Under the pieces are notes generated by a model. That model was not told the origin of the DNA, did no database searches, and was given only the letters and a program-made list of their open reading frames with translations. Below are positions 1-8,043 of a stretch of DNA of 28,132 bases, in pieces (positions within the stretch are counted from its first letter, which is position 1; each line of letters begins with the position of its first letter). The translations under genes were made by a program, and so were the position numbers. Origin of the DNA: UBA1181 sp963626555 (lineage in GTDB: Bacteria; Bacteroidota; Bacteroidia; Bacteroidales; Paludibacteraceae); assembly GCA_963626555.1 (NCBI GenBank), contig CAVFXQ010000034.1:1-28132 (forward strand), in the 5' to 3' direction.

Positions 1-10
1 GTGTTATTTA

Positions 11-32
11 TTTTATGTTGTAAAACATAAAA
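11..32. repeat. Short perfect inverted repeat upstream of the GTPase operon
   Basis: TTTTATGTT (11-19) and AACATAAAA (24-32) form a 9-bp perfect inverted repeat around a 4-base loop. One more A-T pair (10/33) can be added. A run of seven G follows at 34-40. There is no T-tract on either strand, so this is not a typical intrinsic terminator. It could be an operator or simply AT-rich chance. Confidence 0.35.
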
Positions 33-59
33 TGGGGGGGTAAAATGGTAGATTCTGTC

Positions 60-67
60 TATATTTG
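60..67 (+). promoter_or_regulatory. Candidate -7 box for the dynamin-like GTPase operon
   Basis: TATATTTG matches the Bacteroidota -7 consensus TAnnTTTG and lies about 130 bases before the first GTPase gene. No convincing TTTG -33 element lies at the expected distance, because a G-run occupies that area. This is a weak candidate; the operon might also start upstream of the window. Confidence 0.3.
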
Positions 68-198
68 TGTGTAGACTAAGTTCTGAGTGTACAAGAATGT
101 GGTAAAAATCATTATTACATCTTTCCCATTGTTTTATAGACGGTATCAGAATTTATTATTTGGATAGATTTTAATTAATAAGTATAAAAATAAATATA

Positions 199-1890
199 AT
201 GATGAAATCACAACAATTTATATCATTGGTGAACGATGCGTATGCTATCGCCAATGGGTATTTCAATGAGGAGACGAAGCGCAAAGCGGAGCAAGCGAAA
301 CAGTCGCTCGTCAACGCTTTAGAGAAAAACTCTTTTGTGAAAGTGCCGTTTGTGGGCGATTTCAGCGCAGGCAAGAGTTCGCTGATCAACGCCTTCCTCG
401 GAGTGGACGAGTTGTTGCCAACTAACATCACTCCAGAGACGGCTGTCGCTTACGAACTCTATTATTCAGTTGATGAAAAGATTGAGGTTTGGAAAGACAA
501 CCAACTGCAATCCACTAAGGCATTGTCCGACATCTCTAACCTCAAACTCACTCCACATAACTTGGTGAAGGTCTTCATCAACAATCCTGTGGTTAAAAGC
601 CTGAACGACCGCCATATCGTGATTGTCGACATGCCGGGAATTGATTCGGGAGTTGAGGCTCACAATAATGCTATCCTACACTATGTGGAAGACGGCACGC
701 ACTTTATGTTGGTGAACGAAGCAGAGAGCGGTACGCTTCGCAACTCTACCATCAACTTCATCGATGAGGTGAAAAAGTATGGAGCGAATATCTCTGTCAT
801 TCTCTCAAAATGCGATAAGAAATCGTCTTCCGAAGTGGAGAAGATTCGTAGCTCAGTTGAGATTATCGCTCGTGCCCACTCGGGTAAAAATGTGCAGGTG
901 GTAACTTCTTCAGCAGCAGACGATGAGGTGGACAATGTGATGAACATCTTGAATGGTTTGGATGCGGATTCTTTGGTAGAGCGTCGTTTCGGCAAATCTG
1001 TGTTTGATTTGATTGCGGGCTATATCACCGACCTTCAGTCGCAAATCACTTTGCTCGGCACGAGCGACAGCGACTGTTTGGAGAAGCAAACGAAATTGAA
1101 AGAGGAACACGAGGCAGCTATTGCGGCATTGCAGGAACGTTCGCATGAGGCGCAACCGCTCGCAGGTTCCGTGCAGGATGTGCTGAACGATGTGGAGGAC
1201 GCATTGCGCGACAATGAAGAGAGCTTTGTGGACTATATCTTCAGCAATCCGAAAGATACTGCAGGTTTGAATGCGCAACTAATGTCTACTATCCGTCCTG
1301 TTGTGGCCAACTCTTTGCAACGCGAGATTGGCGAATATTCGGAGGTGATTGGCTCGGCAGTGAATGATTTCTCCGAATCAACGAAAGGCATTTTTGAGAC
1401 GGACGAGAATAATGCTTGGAATGGTTTCGGCGATGTGGTAGGTGAGACTATCGCACCAGTGGTGGGTGTTGGTTTGACTACCATTCTTTCGTTCTTGCCA
1501 CGTTTGTTAGGAACAGTTTTAGGTCCGCTTGCCACATTGTTCACCACTATCTTACCAGGGTTGATTAGTGATTTGGTTGGCAAACTCTTCGGACCCAATG
1601 AGGAGGAGCAGAAAGCGAAGATTCGTGTGAAATTCTCTACCGAGTTGGTGAGTAAGGTGGTCAACTCGTTGCGAGGTAACATTGAGAAAGCCATTACCGA
1701 ACAGCGTGCGGAGATTGACAAGCAAGCGAAATCTCTCATCGACGACGAGAACAAGAAATACCAAGACAACATCAATGCTGTCTTGCAAGAAGAGCAGAAA
1801 TCGAAAGAGGAGCGCGGCCAAAAGATCGCTATTTTGTCTGGTATCGTAGAGAAACTCAAAGGAATGGTGAATCAAATTAAAACCGCATAA
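199..1890 (+). CDS. Dynamin-like large GTPase 1 (563 aa)
   Basis: Predicted large GTPase of the bacterial dynamin-like superfamily, proteins that bind and remodel membranes on GTP hydrolysis. The P-loop (G1) GDFSAGKS is at residues 53-60. A Thr-rich switch (G2) follows around 75-81, G3 is DMPG at 144-147 and G4 is SKCD at 203-206, with Ser in place of the usual N/T. The region after the GTPase domain is helical. Residues about 415-465 are strongly hydrophobic (Ile/Leu/Gly/Pro rich) and flanked by charged helices, as expected for a paddle or membrane segment. The C-terminus (about 470-560) is charged and probably coiled coil. Two adjacent ATGs exist at 199 and 202; the first is used here. The next gene starts 2 bases after the stop, so cotranslation is likely. 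Superfamily assignment is secure from the G motifs; the biological role is unknown. Confidence 0.85.
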   Translation: MMKSQQFISLVNDAYAIANGYFNEETKRKAEQAKQSLVNALEKNSFVKVPFVGDFSAGKSSLINAFLGVDELLPTNITPETAVAYELYYSVDEKIEVWKDNQLQSTKALSDISNLKLTPHNLVKVFINNPVVKSLNDRHIVIVDMPGIDSGVEAHNNAILHYVEDGTHFMLVNEAESGTLRNSTINFIDEVKKYGANISVILSKCDKKSSSEVEKIRSSVEIIARAHSGKNVQVVTSSAADDEVDNVMNILNGLDADSLVERRFGKSVFDLIAGYITDLQSQITLLGTSDSDCLEKQTKLKEEHEAAIAALQERSHEAQPLAGSVQDVLNDVEDALRDNEESFVDYIFSNPKDTAGLNAQLMSTIRPVVANSLQREIGEYSEVIGSAVNDFSESTKGIFETDENNAWNGFGDVVGETIAPVVGVGLTTILSFLPRLLGTVLGPLATLFTTILPGLISDLVGKLFGPNEEEQKAKIRVKFSTELVSKVVNSLRGNIEKAITEQRAEIDKQAKSLIDDENKKYQDNINAVLQEEQKSKEERGQKIAILSGIVEKLKGMVNQIKTA

Positions 1891-1892
1891 AT

Positions 1893-3605
1893 ATGGCATT
1901 TGATAAAATTAATAGTCGCGCCCAGCAGAACGGAAAATCCACTGCGTATGAGGGCAATAAATACGAAGACCCACTGAAGGCGATGGATCTGGTGGCGCAT
2001 ATTCTTAGAGCGCAGAATGGACTGGATCTGGCCAGTTACTTCAATCCGTTCATTGATGCGTATAATGAATTCGGAACTAAATTTGACCGCGAAAATGGAA
2101 AATGGCAGTGGGAGAGTGATAGTGTTGAAGGATTAAGAGAAAATTGTTTTAATGCAGCAAAGACTGCTTTCGGTTTCATCGATGAGGGCTTGAAGGATTG
2201 TTCTGTTAAAGTGGCAGTGGCAGGTGGTTATAGCGCAGGAAAATCATCATTCGTGAATAGTATTTTGAATTTGGAGGATGTCTTGCCTACAGGTATTGAG
2301 CCAGTCTCTATGATCAATACTTATATATGCCCTACGGATGAGGTTCGTGATTTTGTAGTTACAGGTTTGAATGTTCGTGATTGTCTTGTTAAGTTGGACA
2401 AGGATGTTTTGGGGGCAATCAAACACTCAGACCGGTCAAATGTTTACGTTTCTTCGGTGTTGAACTCGCTTTTCTTGGATGTGCCAGTTCCGTCTGGTAA
2501 AAATTATTTGAAGCATATCACTTTCGTTGATACTCCAGGTTACAACAACTCAAAGAGTGTGAACTATGAGAATGCCATTTCAGATAGTGATAATGCTACT
2601 AATGCTCTGAAAGAGGCGGATGCGATTATTTGGACGATTGATATAGATGCAGGTGCCATCTCCAACAATGATATTGCTTTCTTGAACAATATTTTGAAAG
2701 ATAAGGACGAAAAATTCCCTTTGGTCATCCTTTTTAATAAGATGGATAAAAAATCTGCGAGTGATGTAGCGAAAATTATGAAGACTGCTGTCTCTACTTG
2801 CAAAAAAAGTCTGAAAGTACAACCATTAGATATAATCGCTTATTCATCCGACACGCAGAATATGAGTTCTATTAATGGAAACTCTATGGATGGACTTTTC
2901 ACTAAAATCCGTAGCTATGCAGATTCTTCACTTCAAGATGTCAATTATATCGGTTCTTGGATTGGATCAAGATTTACGGAGCAAATTGAAAATGCGACTA
3001 AGGGAATCAATGATTTGGATGCGGATAGGAAAAAATTGGCAGATAAGAAGGCAGAGGCGTATGATGATAAAGAATGGGATTTTAGTGGTTTTTTTGATGA
3101 GGTGTCTAACATAGTACTTGATTCGTATGACGAATTATGCGATACACTTGATAAATGTCAAGTTGCATTCATATATGTAAAAGGAGAATGGAGCGATTCT
3201 TTGGACAGAGAAGGTGATTGGTATCAAAAATCAGGTCTTTTTGAATCTACAGATTACTTGTTTAGTCAGACGAAATCTGCAATTGATAAGTATAATGCTA
3301 TTGTGCGTATAGGACTTCCTTCTTGTGATTCTTATAAGAATGAATATAGGAAAGATTTGATGGAGCGACTTGCGAAAATTTTGGGGTATGCACAAAATAA
3401 ATTTAATGAGTCTGATTCTCAGGACCGTGAGTCTTTGGAGTCTGAGTACAACACCTACCAAGAGCATCTCAAATCCCTTAAAGCCTACAAGAAAGAGTTG
3501 GAGAGCAAAAAGAAGGATATTGTCAACTTGTTCCTCAACTGTTGCTCACAAGCTCTATCCGCTCGTCGCCAGTACGTCAACTCCCTCCCAACTATCGGTC
3601 AATAA
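1893..3605 (+). CDS. Dynamin-like large GTPase 2 (570 aa)
   Basis: Second large GTPase of the operon, only distantly similar to its neighbours. An N-terminal extension of about 105 residues precedes the G domain. G1 is GGYSAGKS at 111-118, G3 DTPG at 213-216, G4 canonical NKMD at 282-285, and a likely G5 SSD lies near 318-320. No long hydrophobic segment is visible, unlike protein 1. The C-terminal part is helical, with a likely coiled coil rich in Glu/Lys at about 505-550. It starts 2 bases after gene 1 and ends 12 bases before gene 3, consistent with one transcript and perhaps a hetero-oligomer. Base composition is uneven: the stretch around 2900-3400 is clearly more AT-rich than genes 1 and 3. 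Its role is inferred only from family and context. Confidence 0.85.
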   Translation: MAFDKINSRAQQNGKSTAYEGNKYEDPLKAMDLVAHILRAQNGLDLASYFNPFIDAYNEFGTKFDRENGKWQWESDSVEGLRENCFNAAKTAFGFIDEGLKDCSVKVAVAGGYSAGKSSFVNSILNLEDVLPTGIEPVSMINTYICPTDEVRDFVVTGLNVRDCLVKLDKDVLGAIKHSDRSNVYVSSVLNSLFLDVPVPSGKNYLKHITFVDTPGYNNSKSVNYENAISDSDNATNALKEADAIIWTIDIDAGAISNNDIAFLNNILKDKDEKFPLVILFNKMDKKSASDVAKIMKTAVSTCKKSLKVQPLDIIAYSSDTQNMSSINGNSMDGLFTKIRSYADSSLQDVNYIGSWIGSRFTEQIENATKGINDLDADRKKLADKKAEAYDDKEWDFSGFFDEVSNIVLDSYDELCDTLDKCQVAFIYVKGEWSDSLDREGDWYQKSGLFESTDYLFSQTKSAIDKYNAIVRIGLPSCDSYKNEYRKDLMERLAKILGYAQNKFNESDSQDRESLESEYNTYQEHLKSLKAYKKELESKKKDIVNLFLNCCSQALSARRQYVNSLPTIGQ

Positions 3606-3617
3606 ACCATCTCGATT

Positions 3618-5834
3618 ATGCCAATATCATCAAATAACTATCAACAAATCTTGGGCGAGGCAATCACGGTGATTGACTCTGCACGTGGCTCTGCTAATGC
3701 AGAGGTGAAAGAGCAGTTCCGAAAACTGAAAGAGGAATTCAGCAAGGTCTCTGCTGCGGGTGAACAACTCGAACGTGAGGGTAAAGTGCTGAAAATCGGT
3801 GTTGTAGGTCAGGTGAAAGCGGGAAAGTCTTCTTTCTTGAATTCCCTCTTCTTCGACGGCGAAAATGTGTTGCCTCGTGCTTCTACCCCGATGACTGCTG
3901 GTCTCACCGTCCTCGAATATGGCGAAACCAACGAGTTCATCACTGAATACTACAACATCGAAGAGTGGGGCTTCTTCGAGGAGAAAGCCAAGTTGTTCCA
4001 CCAAATCGTGAACGACTTCCGTGCTTCTAAAAAGGAATACGCTAACCTTTCCGACGAGGAGGTGGCTAAAATCGCCAATATTCCAGAGGAAATCTCGGGT
4101 GCATTAGAGTTGGTTTCCAACTGCACTGGCGATGTTCGTCGCAAAGTGCAAGTGGATTCTCTCATAGAATCTCAACCTTTCAACGGTATCAAAGATCTTC
4201 AAAATGTGTTGGAGAACTATGTTGGAGCGAATGGTCAATATACTTCCATTGTTAAGTGCTTGACTATCAGAATGAAAGATGAGCGTTTGCATGACCTTCG
4301 CATTGTAGATACCCCAGGTGTGAACGACCCTATCGTTTCTCGTGAGCAACGTACACGCGAATTTCTTCGGGGTTGCCATGGTGTCTTTTTGCTGAGTTTC
4401 GCTTCTCGTTTTTTCGATAGCACAGATGTTGATTTCCTCGTCAATCGTATTGGTTCTCAAGGAATTAGCAAAGTGGTGCTGATTGCCAGCAAGTTTGATT
4501 CTGCTTTGCAAGATCAGGGCAAGAAGTTCAAAGATAACCTGGGTATGTGCATCTCTGCAACCATCGAGTCGTTGGAGAAACAGTTCAACCGCAACATGGC
4601 TTCTTCGGGCTATACGGGCGAGACGCCTATCTTCGCTCAAAGTTCGGGTATCGGCTTCTCCATCGCTCAAAAATCGCCTTCCGAATGGGACGAAACGGAG
4701 CAACAGGTGGTCAAGCAGATGCGCCGTTTCTTCCCGAGCGACTTTGAGACGGACGAGATGACGAAAGATACTTTCATGGAACTTTCTCAGATTGATTGCA
4801 TCCGCCAAGACTATTTAGAGGGCGTTTTCATGCAGAATCGTTCGGAAATTATCGCTCGTAAAATCAGCGAATATTTCTCTCACGTCAGTGGCGAACTTTC
4901 CGCTCCATTAGACGAGAGCCAAAAACTCTTCTCAGATAAAGTGAAAATGCTCGAGAGTACGGATATCTCGCAGATCAACGACATAAAGACTTCCACGCTC
5001 AATTTCATCAACAGTTTCACGAAGGAGTTTGACTCTATCTCGAAACGTTGCAACGATATGACGGAGCAAGCCTTGAAGGAGTGCTGGAACTCTTTCAGAA
5101 CGCCAGATAATCGTGTGCCGACAATCAGTACATCCGTCGACACTACACGCGAAGGCACATGGATTGGTTTTGACCATGATGTTTCTTGTATTTGCCGTGA
5201 AATTGATCCCAACCGCTTGGTAGACAATGTTACTCGTGGGGTGCAAGAAGCTGCCGACTCCATCGTTCGTGTATGGCAACGCAAACTGAAAGACTTGACC
5301 GACAATTTGATTAAGAAGTCCATCTCCAATCGTATTGCCGAGGCTGAACGTAACGATACCGAAGGCGTCTTCCAAGCCGACGAGTTGCGCCGTGTTCTCT
5401 CCGAGGTTGTCGCCTCAATGGACAATAGTGGAACCGTGAATGTCCGTGATGCTGTGAATGAAGCTATCAGCCGTGCTGAGACGATCGCCCAAGGTGGCTC
5501 TTACAGCAAATACTTAGGCTCTATGTCTGAGGCTGATGCGGTCAATGCCCTTCACAATCGTTCAGAGCAGGTGATCAATAAGGCTTCCTCCGCCCTTCGC
5601 TCTACCATTTCGGATTTCAGTGAGGCGGTTCATCAAGCTTTGATCAACTCTAAAAATGATTTTGTCAAGGTCTTCTCTGTTCGTAAAAACGAGCTTTCTG
5701 ATAAGATCAAGGGGTCTATGCAAGAAAAATTAGACCAGTTGGAATCCGACTTGAAAGACAAGGAGAAAGCTATTCGAGAATACAAAGAAGCAATGGCAAG
5801 TCTTGATGCTCTTCAGTCTATCTTGCGTAAATAA
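3618..5834 (+). CDS. Dynamin-like large GTPase 3 (738 aa)
   Basis: Third and longest dynamin-like GTPase of the set. G1 is GQVKAGKS at 64-71, G3 DTPG at 231-234 and G4 SKFD at 291-294. The gap of about 160 residues between G1 and G3 is unusually large and implies an insertion in the switch region (about 105-220). The C-terminal half is long, polar and helical, ending in a charged heptad-like coiled coil (about 700-735). No transmembrane-like stretch is seen. It is the last gene of the operon and is followed within 25 bases by a strong hairpin. Two paralogues with different lengths and G4 motifs next to it suggest a dedicated three-component machine rather than recent duplication. It resembles the LeoABC layout of enterotoxigenic E. 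coli, but orthology cannot be judged here. Confidence 0.85.
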   Translation: MPISSNNYQQILGEAITVIDSARGSANAEVKEQFRKLKEEFSKVSAAGEQLEREGKVLKIGVVGQVKAGKSSFLNSLFFDGENVLPRASTPMTAGLTVLEYGETNEFITEYYNIEEWGFFEEKAKLFHQIVNDFRASKKEYANLSDEEVAKIANIPEEISGALELVSNCTGDVRRKVQVDSLIESQPFNGIKDLQNVLENYVGANGQYTSIVKCLTIRMKDERLHDLRIVDTPGVNDPIVSREQRTREFLRGCHGVFLLSFASRFFDSTDVDFLVNRIGSQGISKVVLIASKFDSALQDQGKKFKDNLGMCISATIESLEKQFNRNMASSGYTGETPIFAQSSGIGFSIAQKSPSEWDETEQQVVKQMRRFFPSDFETDEMTKDTFMELSQIDCIRQDYLEGVFMQNRSEIIARKISEYFSHVSGELSAPLDESQKLFSDKVKMLESTDISQINDIKTSTLNFINSFTKEFDSISKRCNDMTEQALKECWNSFRTPDNRVPTISTSVDTTREGTWIGFDHDVSCICREIDPNRLVDNVTRGVQEAADSIVRVWQRKLKDLTDNLIKKSISNRIAEAERNDTEGVFQADELRRVLSEVVASMDNSGTVNVRDAVNEAISRAETIAQGGSYSKYLGSMSEADAVNALHNRSEQVINKASSALRSTISDFSEAVHQALINSKNDFVKVFSVRKNELSDKIKGSMQEKLDQLESDLKDKEKAIREYKEAMASLDALQSILRK

Positions 5835-5854
5835 CCTACGCAATGTACAATAAT

Positions 5855-5886
5855 AACGAGTCGCTTCTCTCAAAGAGCGACTCGTT
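5855..5886. terminator. Hairpin terminator between convergent operons
   Basis: AACGAGTCGCT (5855-5865) and AGCGACTCGTT (5876-5886) form a perfect 11-bp stem with a 10-base loop. A pyrimidine-rich tail with TTTT follows on the + strand. It sits 20 bases after the third GTPase stop and 34 bases before the end of the convergent LytTR gene. It probably stops transcription from the GTPase operon and may work in both directions. Confidence 0.8.
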
Positions 5887-5920
5887 CTCTTTTCTCAAGT
5901 TTTAGCTACAACTCACTGTT

Positions 5921-6766
5921 TTATATCTGTGAAAATAATTCTGCAATTTTTGCCGAATAGGTCTTTGTTACGGGTATCTCTGTGGGCTGAATGGCATCCA
6001 ATTCAAGAATCAGACCGTCTTTCCCTTTCCTCATCACACGCACTTTCTTCAGGTTGACTACATAGAAACGATGGCAACGCACTAATTGCATCTCAGAGAA
6101 ATTCTCCTCTACATATTTGAGCGTGTTGCGTAGCATAAATTTCACTATCTCTCTTTTCCCATTGAGATAGAAGATGAAGATGTAATTGTCTGCAGATTGT
6201 ATATATAAAAGGTCTTCTAATCTAACAGAAAGTCTGAAAACGCCTTTCTCATCGTTGAAATTGATCGTTTCTCGATTCATTATAATCTGCCGATTGTCTT
6301 TTATTTCTTTCAACTGGTATTTTTTCTCCTCCAAAGAAAAATAAAGCCAACCGATGATGTAGGGGACAATCAGAATAGAGTCGACGAAAATGATTACCCT
6401 TGGCAGAATAACAGAGAAGTAAGGACGTGGGTGGGGTTGCCCTAAGTAATATGAGAAAATGGACAATGCGAACGGTATTAACAACAATTCCGCTACTATC
6501 CATAAATATAGATATTTATATGGTATGGATTTTTTCTTATTGATATGATAGAATGCTATTCTACTGCAGGTTAATACGATATAGCCTGTCGTTACCATGA
6601 TTAAAAGGTAGAAAGTGCCTTGTCCTTGCCCTAAATGCTCAAAGCCCCTTAGTGTTACGTTCGGACGGTATACGAACATAAAGACGGCGACCAAAAAAAT
6701 CACAAATACGAGAAAACGAACAATGTCTCGCTTTTCCGTCATAAATTTTGGAAGTGTATTCTCCAT
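5921..6766 (-). CDS. Membrane-anchored LytTR-family transcriptional regulator
   Basis: Regulator with an N-terminal membrane part and a C-terminal DNA-binding LytTR domain. About four hydrophobic helices are visible (residues about 16-33, 51-71, 86-107 and 118-143), followed by a linker helix. The LytTR domain spans about 175-281, with typical elements: the first strand ending DLLYIQSADNY, the CHRFYVVNLKKV segment at 231-242, and IPVTKTY at 264-270. There is no response-regulator receiver domain, so the signal is presumably sensed by the membrane part or a partner protein. It is transcribed divergently from fabH, with a 274-base shared region. A good promoter on its own strand lies just upstream, at 6786-6793. 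Its target genes are unknown; the adjacent fab operon or autoregulation are the obvious candidates. Confidence 0.85.
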   Translation of the reverse strand: MENTLPKFMTEKRDIVRFLVFVIFLVAVFMFVYRPNVTLRGFEHLGQGQGTFYLLIMVTTGYIVLTCSRIAFYHINKKKSIPYKYLYLWIVAELLLIPFALSIFSYYLGQPHPRPYFSVILPRVIIFVDSILIVPYIIGWLYFSLEEKKYQLKEIKDNRQIIMNRETINFNDEKGVFRLSVRLEDLLYIQSADNYIFIFYLNGKREIVKFMLRNTLKYVEENFSEMQLVRCHRFYVVNLKKVRVMRKGKDGLILELDAIQPTEIPVTKTYSAKIAELFSQI

Positions 6767-6785
6767 GTGTGTATTTTTAATTTCA

Positions 6786-6793
6786 CAAAATTA
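6786..6793 (-). promoter_or_regulatory. Promoter of the LytTR regulator gene
   Basis: On the - strand this reads TAATTTTG, an exact TAnnTTTG box. A TTG about 20 bases upstream can serve as the -33 element. That TTG lies inside an inverted repeat, AGTTGA-AAA-TCAACT (6804-6818), which might be an operator. The start codon is about 20 bases downstream of the box. Confidence 0.55.
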
Positions 6794-6857
6794 ATTGTAA
6801 GTTAGTTGAAAATCAACTGATATCTATTTTTTGTTTTACCTATGATTGTGTAATTTC

Positions 6858-6886
6858 GCCCCAAAATGCTAAAATTTGCCCCAAAA
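6858..6886. repeat. Spaced direct repeat GCCCCAAAA, possible LytTR binding site
   Basis: GCCCCAAAA occurs at 6858-6866 and again at 6878-6886, 20 bases start to start. The flanks are similar too (TTTC or ATTT before). LytTR proteins such as AgrA bind two direct 9-bp repeats separated by about two helical turns, and a LytTR gene is adjacent. The site lies about 50-75 bases upstream of the fabH -7 box, a usual position for an activator. Functional assignment is inference. Confidence 0.5.
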
Positions 6887-6932
6887 CGTTCGTAAAATAG
6901 CACTTTTTTTTCGTCTATAGAGTTGGAGTTGG

Positions 6933-6940
6933 TAATTTTG
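6933..6940 (+). promoter_or_regulatory. Promoter of the fabH-fabK-fabF operon
   Basis: TAATTTTG is an exact TAnnTTTG -7 box. A TTTCG near 6909-6913 is a plausible but imperfect -33 element at suitable spacing. Transcription would start near 6947, leaving a 5' leader of roughly 95 bases before fabH. No obvious riboswitch fold or terminator was seen in the leader. Confidence 0.5.
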
Positions 6941-7040
6941 CAGAACGTAAGGTCGTGTATTCGATTTTGTTTTGTTGTATTCTTTCTTATACTAAGAATG
7001 GCATGCGGCAAGTGAAGCGTAGAGATAAATTAATGTAATA

Positions 7041-7985
7041 ATGAAAATATTAGGAACAGGAAGCGCAGTGCCACAGAAAGTCGTTACAAACGACGACTTG
7101 AGCAAGATGATGGACACTAGTGATGAGTGGATTCGTACTCGTACGGGTATTCAAAGCCGTAGAGTTCTTTCTTCTGAATCTATCACTGATTTGGCAGTGG
7201 AGGCTGCTAAGAATAGTTTGGAAAATGCTGGGTTGAAAGGCTCTGACATTGACTATATTCTTTGTCATAACATGGTCGGAGACACCATAACCCCATCTAT
7301 GGCCGCTCTTATTAATAAGGAAATAGAGGCGGGTTGTCCTACTATAGATTTAAATGCAGCGTGTACGGGCTTTATCTATGCCTTGGATTTGGCTGAAGGT
7401 CTTATCAAGGCAGGTAAGGCGAAGCATGTTTTAATTGTATGCGCTGAACAATTGTCTTATTTTATCGATTGGAGTCGTCGTGAAACTTGCGTCCTCTTTG
7501 GTGATGCTGCAGGTGCTGCCGTAGTTGGTGAGGGTGGCGAGGATTGTCAGATAAAATTGAGTACCAAATATACCGATGCCCTCTACTGTAAGAGAAGTTA
7601 TCCCGGTACTCCTTTCCGCAAGGATCAAGAGGTTTACCCTTATTTGGAAATGCGTGGACGCGATGTCTTTAAGTTGGCGGTGCTTAATTCTGCAGACGAC
7701 ATCAAAACGGTTGTTGAAAAAGGTGGAAAGAAATTGGAAGATATAAGTTACTATCTTTTACACCAAGCTAATGTTCGCATTTTGGATGCTATCCGCAATG
7801 AGTTCAACCTCGAAGAGGATAAATTCCCTCATAATATTGCCAACCATGGCAATACTTCTGCGGCAAGTATTCCTTTACTCCTTGACGAGTTGAACAGAAA
7901 GGGTACTTTCAAAGAGGGGGACTATTTAGTGATGAGTGCTTTTGGCGCTGGTTTCACTTCTGGTGCATGTCTTATTCGTTGGTGA
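7041..7985 (+). CDS. fabH: 3-oxoacyl-ACP synthase III (FabH-type)
   Basis: Condenses an acyl-CoA primer (normally acetyl- or branched-chain acyl-CoA) with malonyl-ACP to begin type II fatty-acid synthesis in the cytoplasm. At 314 aa it has the usual length. The N-terminal TSDEWIRTRTGI segment (26-37) is the family CoA-binding signature. The catalytic triad is visible: Cys108 in LNAACTGF, His241 in HQAN, and Asn271 in HGNTSAAS. The C-terminal FGAGFTSGACLIRW is also typical. It is the first gene of a three-gene fab operon and lies 58 bases before fabK. Primer preference cannot be read from the sequence by eye. The lack of acpP, fabD and fabG next to it may mean this is not the only FabH of the cell. 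Confidence 0.93.
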   Translation: MKILGTGSAVPQKVVTNDDLSKMMDTSDEWIRTRTGIQSRRVLSSESITDLAVEAAKNSLENAGLKGSDIDYILCHNMVGDTITPSMAALINKEIEAGCPTIDLNAACTGFIYALDLAEGLIKAGKAKHVLIVCAEQLSYFIDWSRRETCVLFGDAAGAAVVGEGGEDCQIKLSTKYTDALYCKRSYPGTPFRKDQEVYPYLEMRGRDVFKLAVLNSADDIKTVVEKGGKKLEDISYYLLHQANVRILDAIRNEFNLEEDKFPHNIANHGNTSAASIPLLLDELNRKGTFKEGDYLVMSAFGAGFTSGACLIRW

Positions 7986-8043
7986 TGCTCAATGGTCTCT
8001 ATGTGTTTATTAGAAAGAAGAGTTAATAAAAAATAAGTTTGTT

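Noticed and set aside
1233..1859. 208-aa open frame on the - strand
   Set aside because: It is antisense to GTPase gene 1, has no recognisable motif, and the + strand frame has full G motifs in an operon context.
4104..4808. 234-aa open frame on the - strand
   Set aside because: It lies opposite GTPase gene 3 and reads as low-complexity antisense; no domain or independent start signal was seen.
199..5834. Septins, IMMUNITY-related GTPases or ABC-type ATPases instead of dynamins
   Set aside because: The combination of GxxxAGKS P-loop, DxPG and [NS]KxD with long C-terminal helical regions and total lengths of 563-738 aa fits the dynamin-like group; no ABC signature or septin element was seen.
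6802..7011. 69-aa open frame on the - strand in the lytTR-fabH intergenic region
   Set aside because: It covers the promoters and the direct repeat, has no family resemblance and no start signal; regulatory DNA explains the region better.
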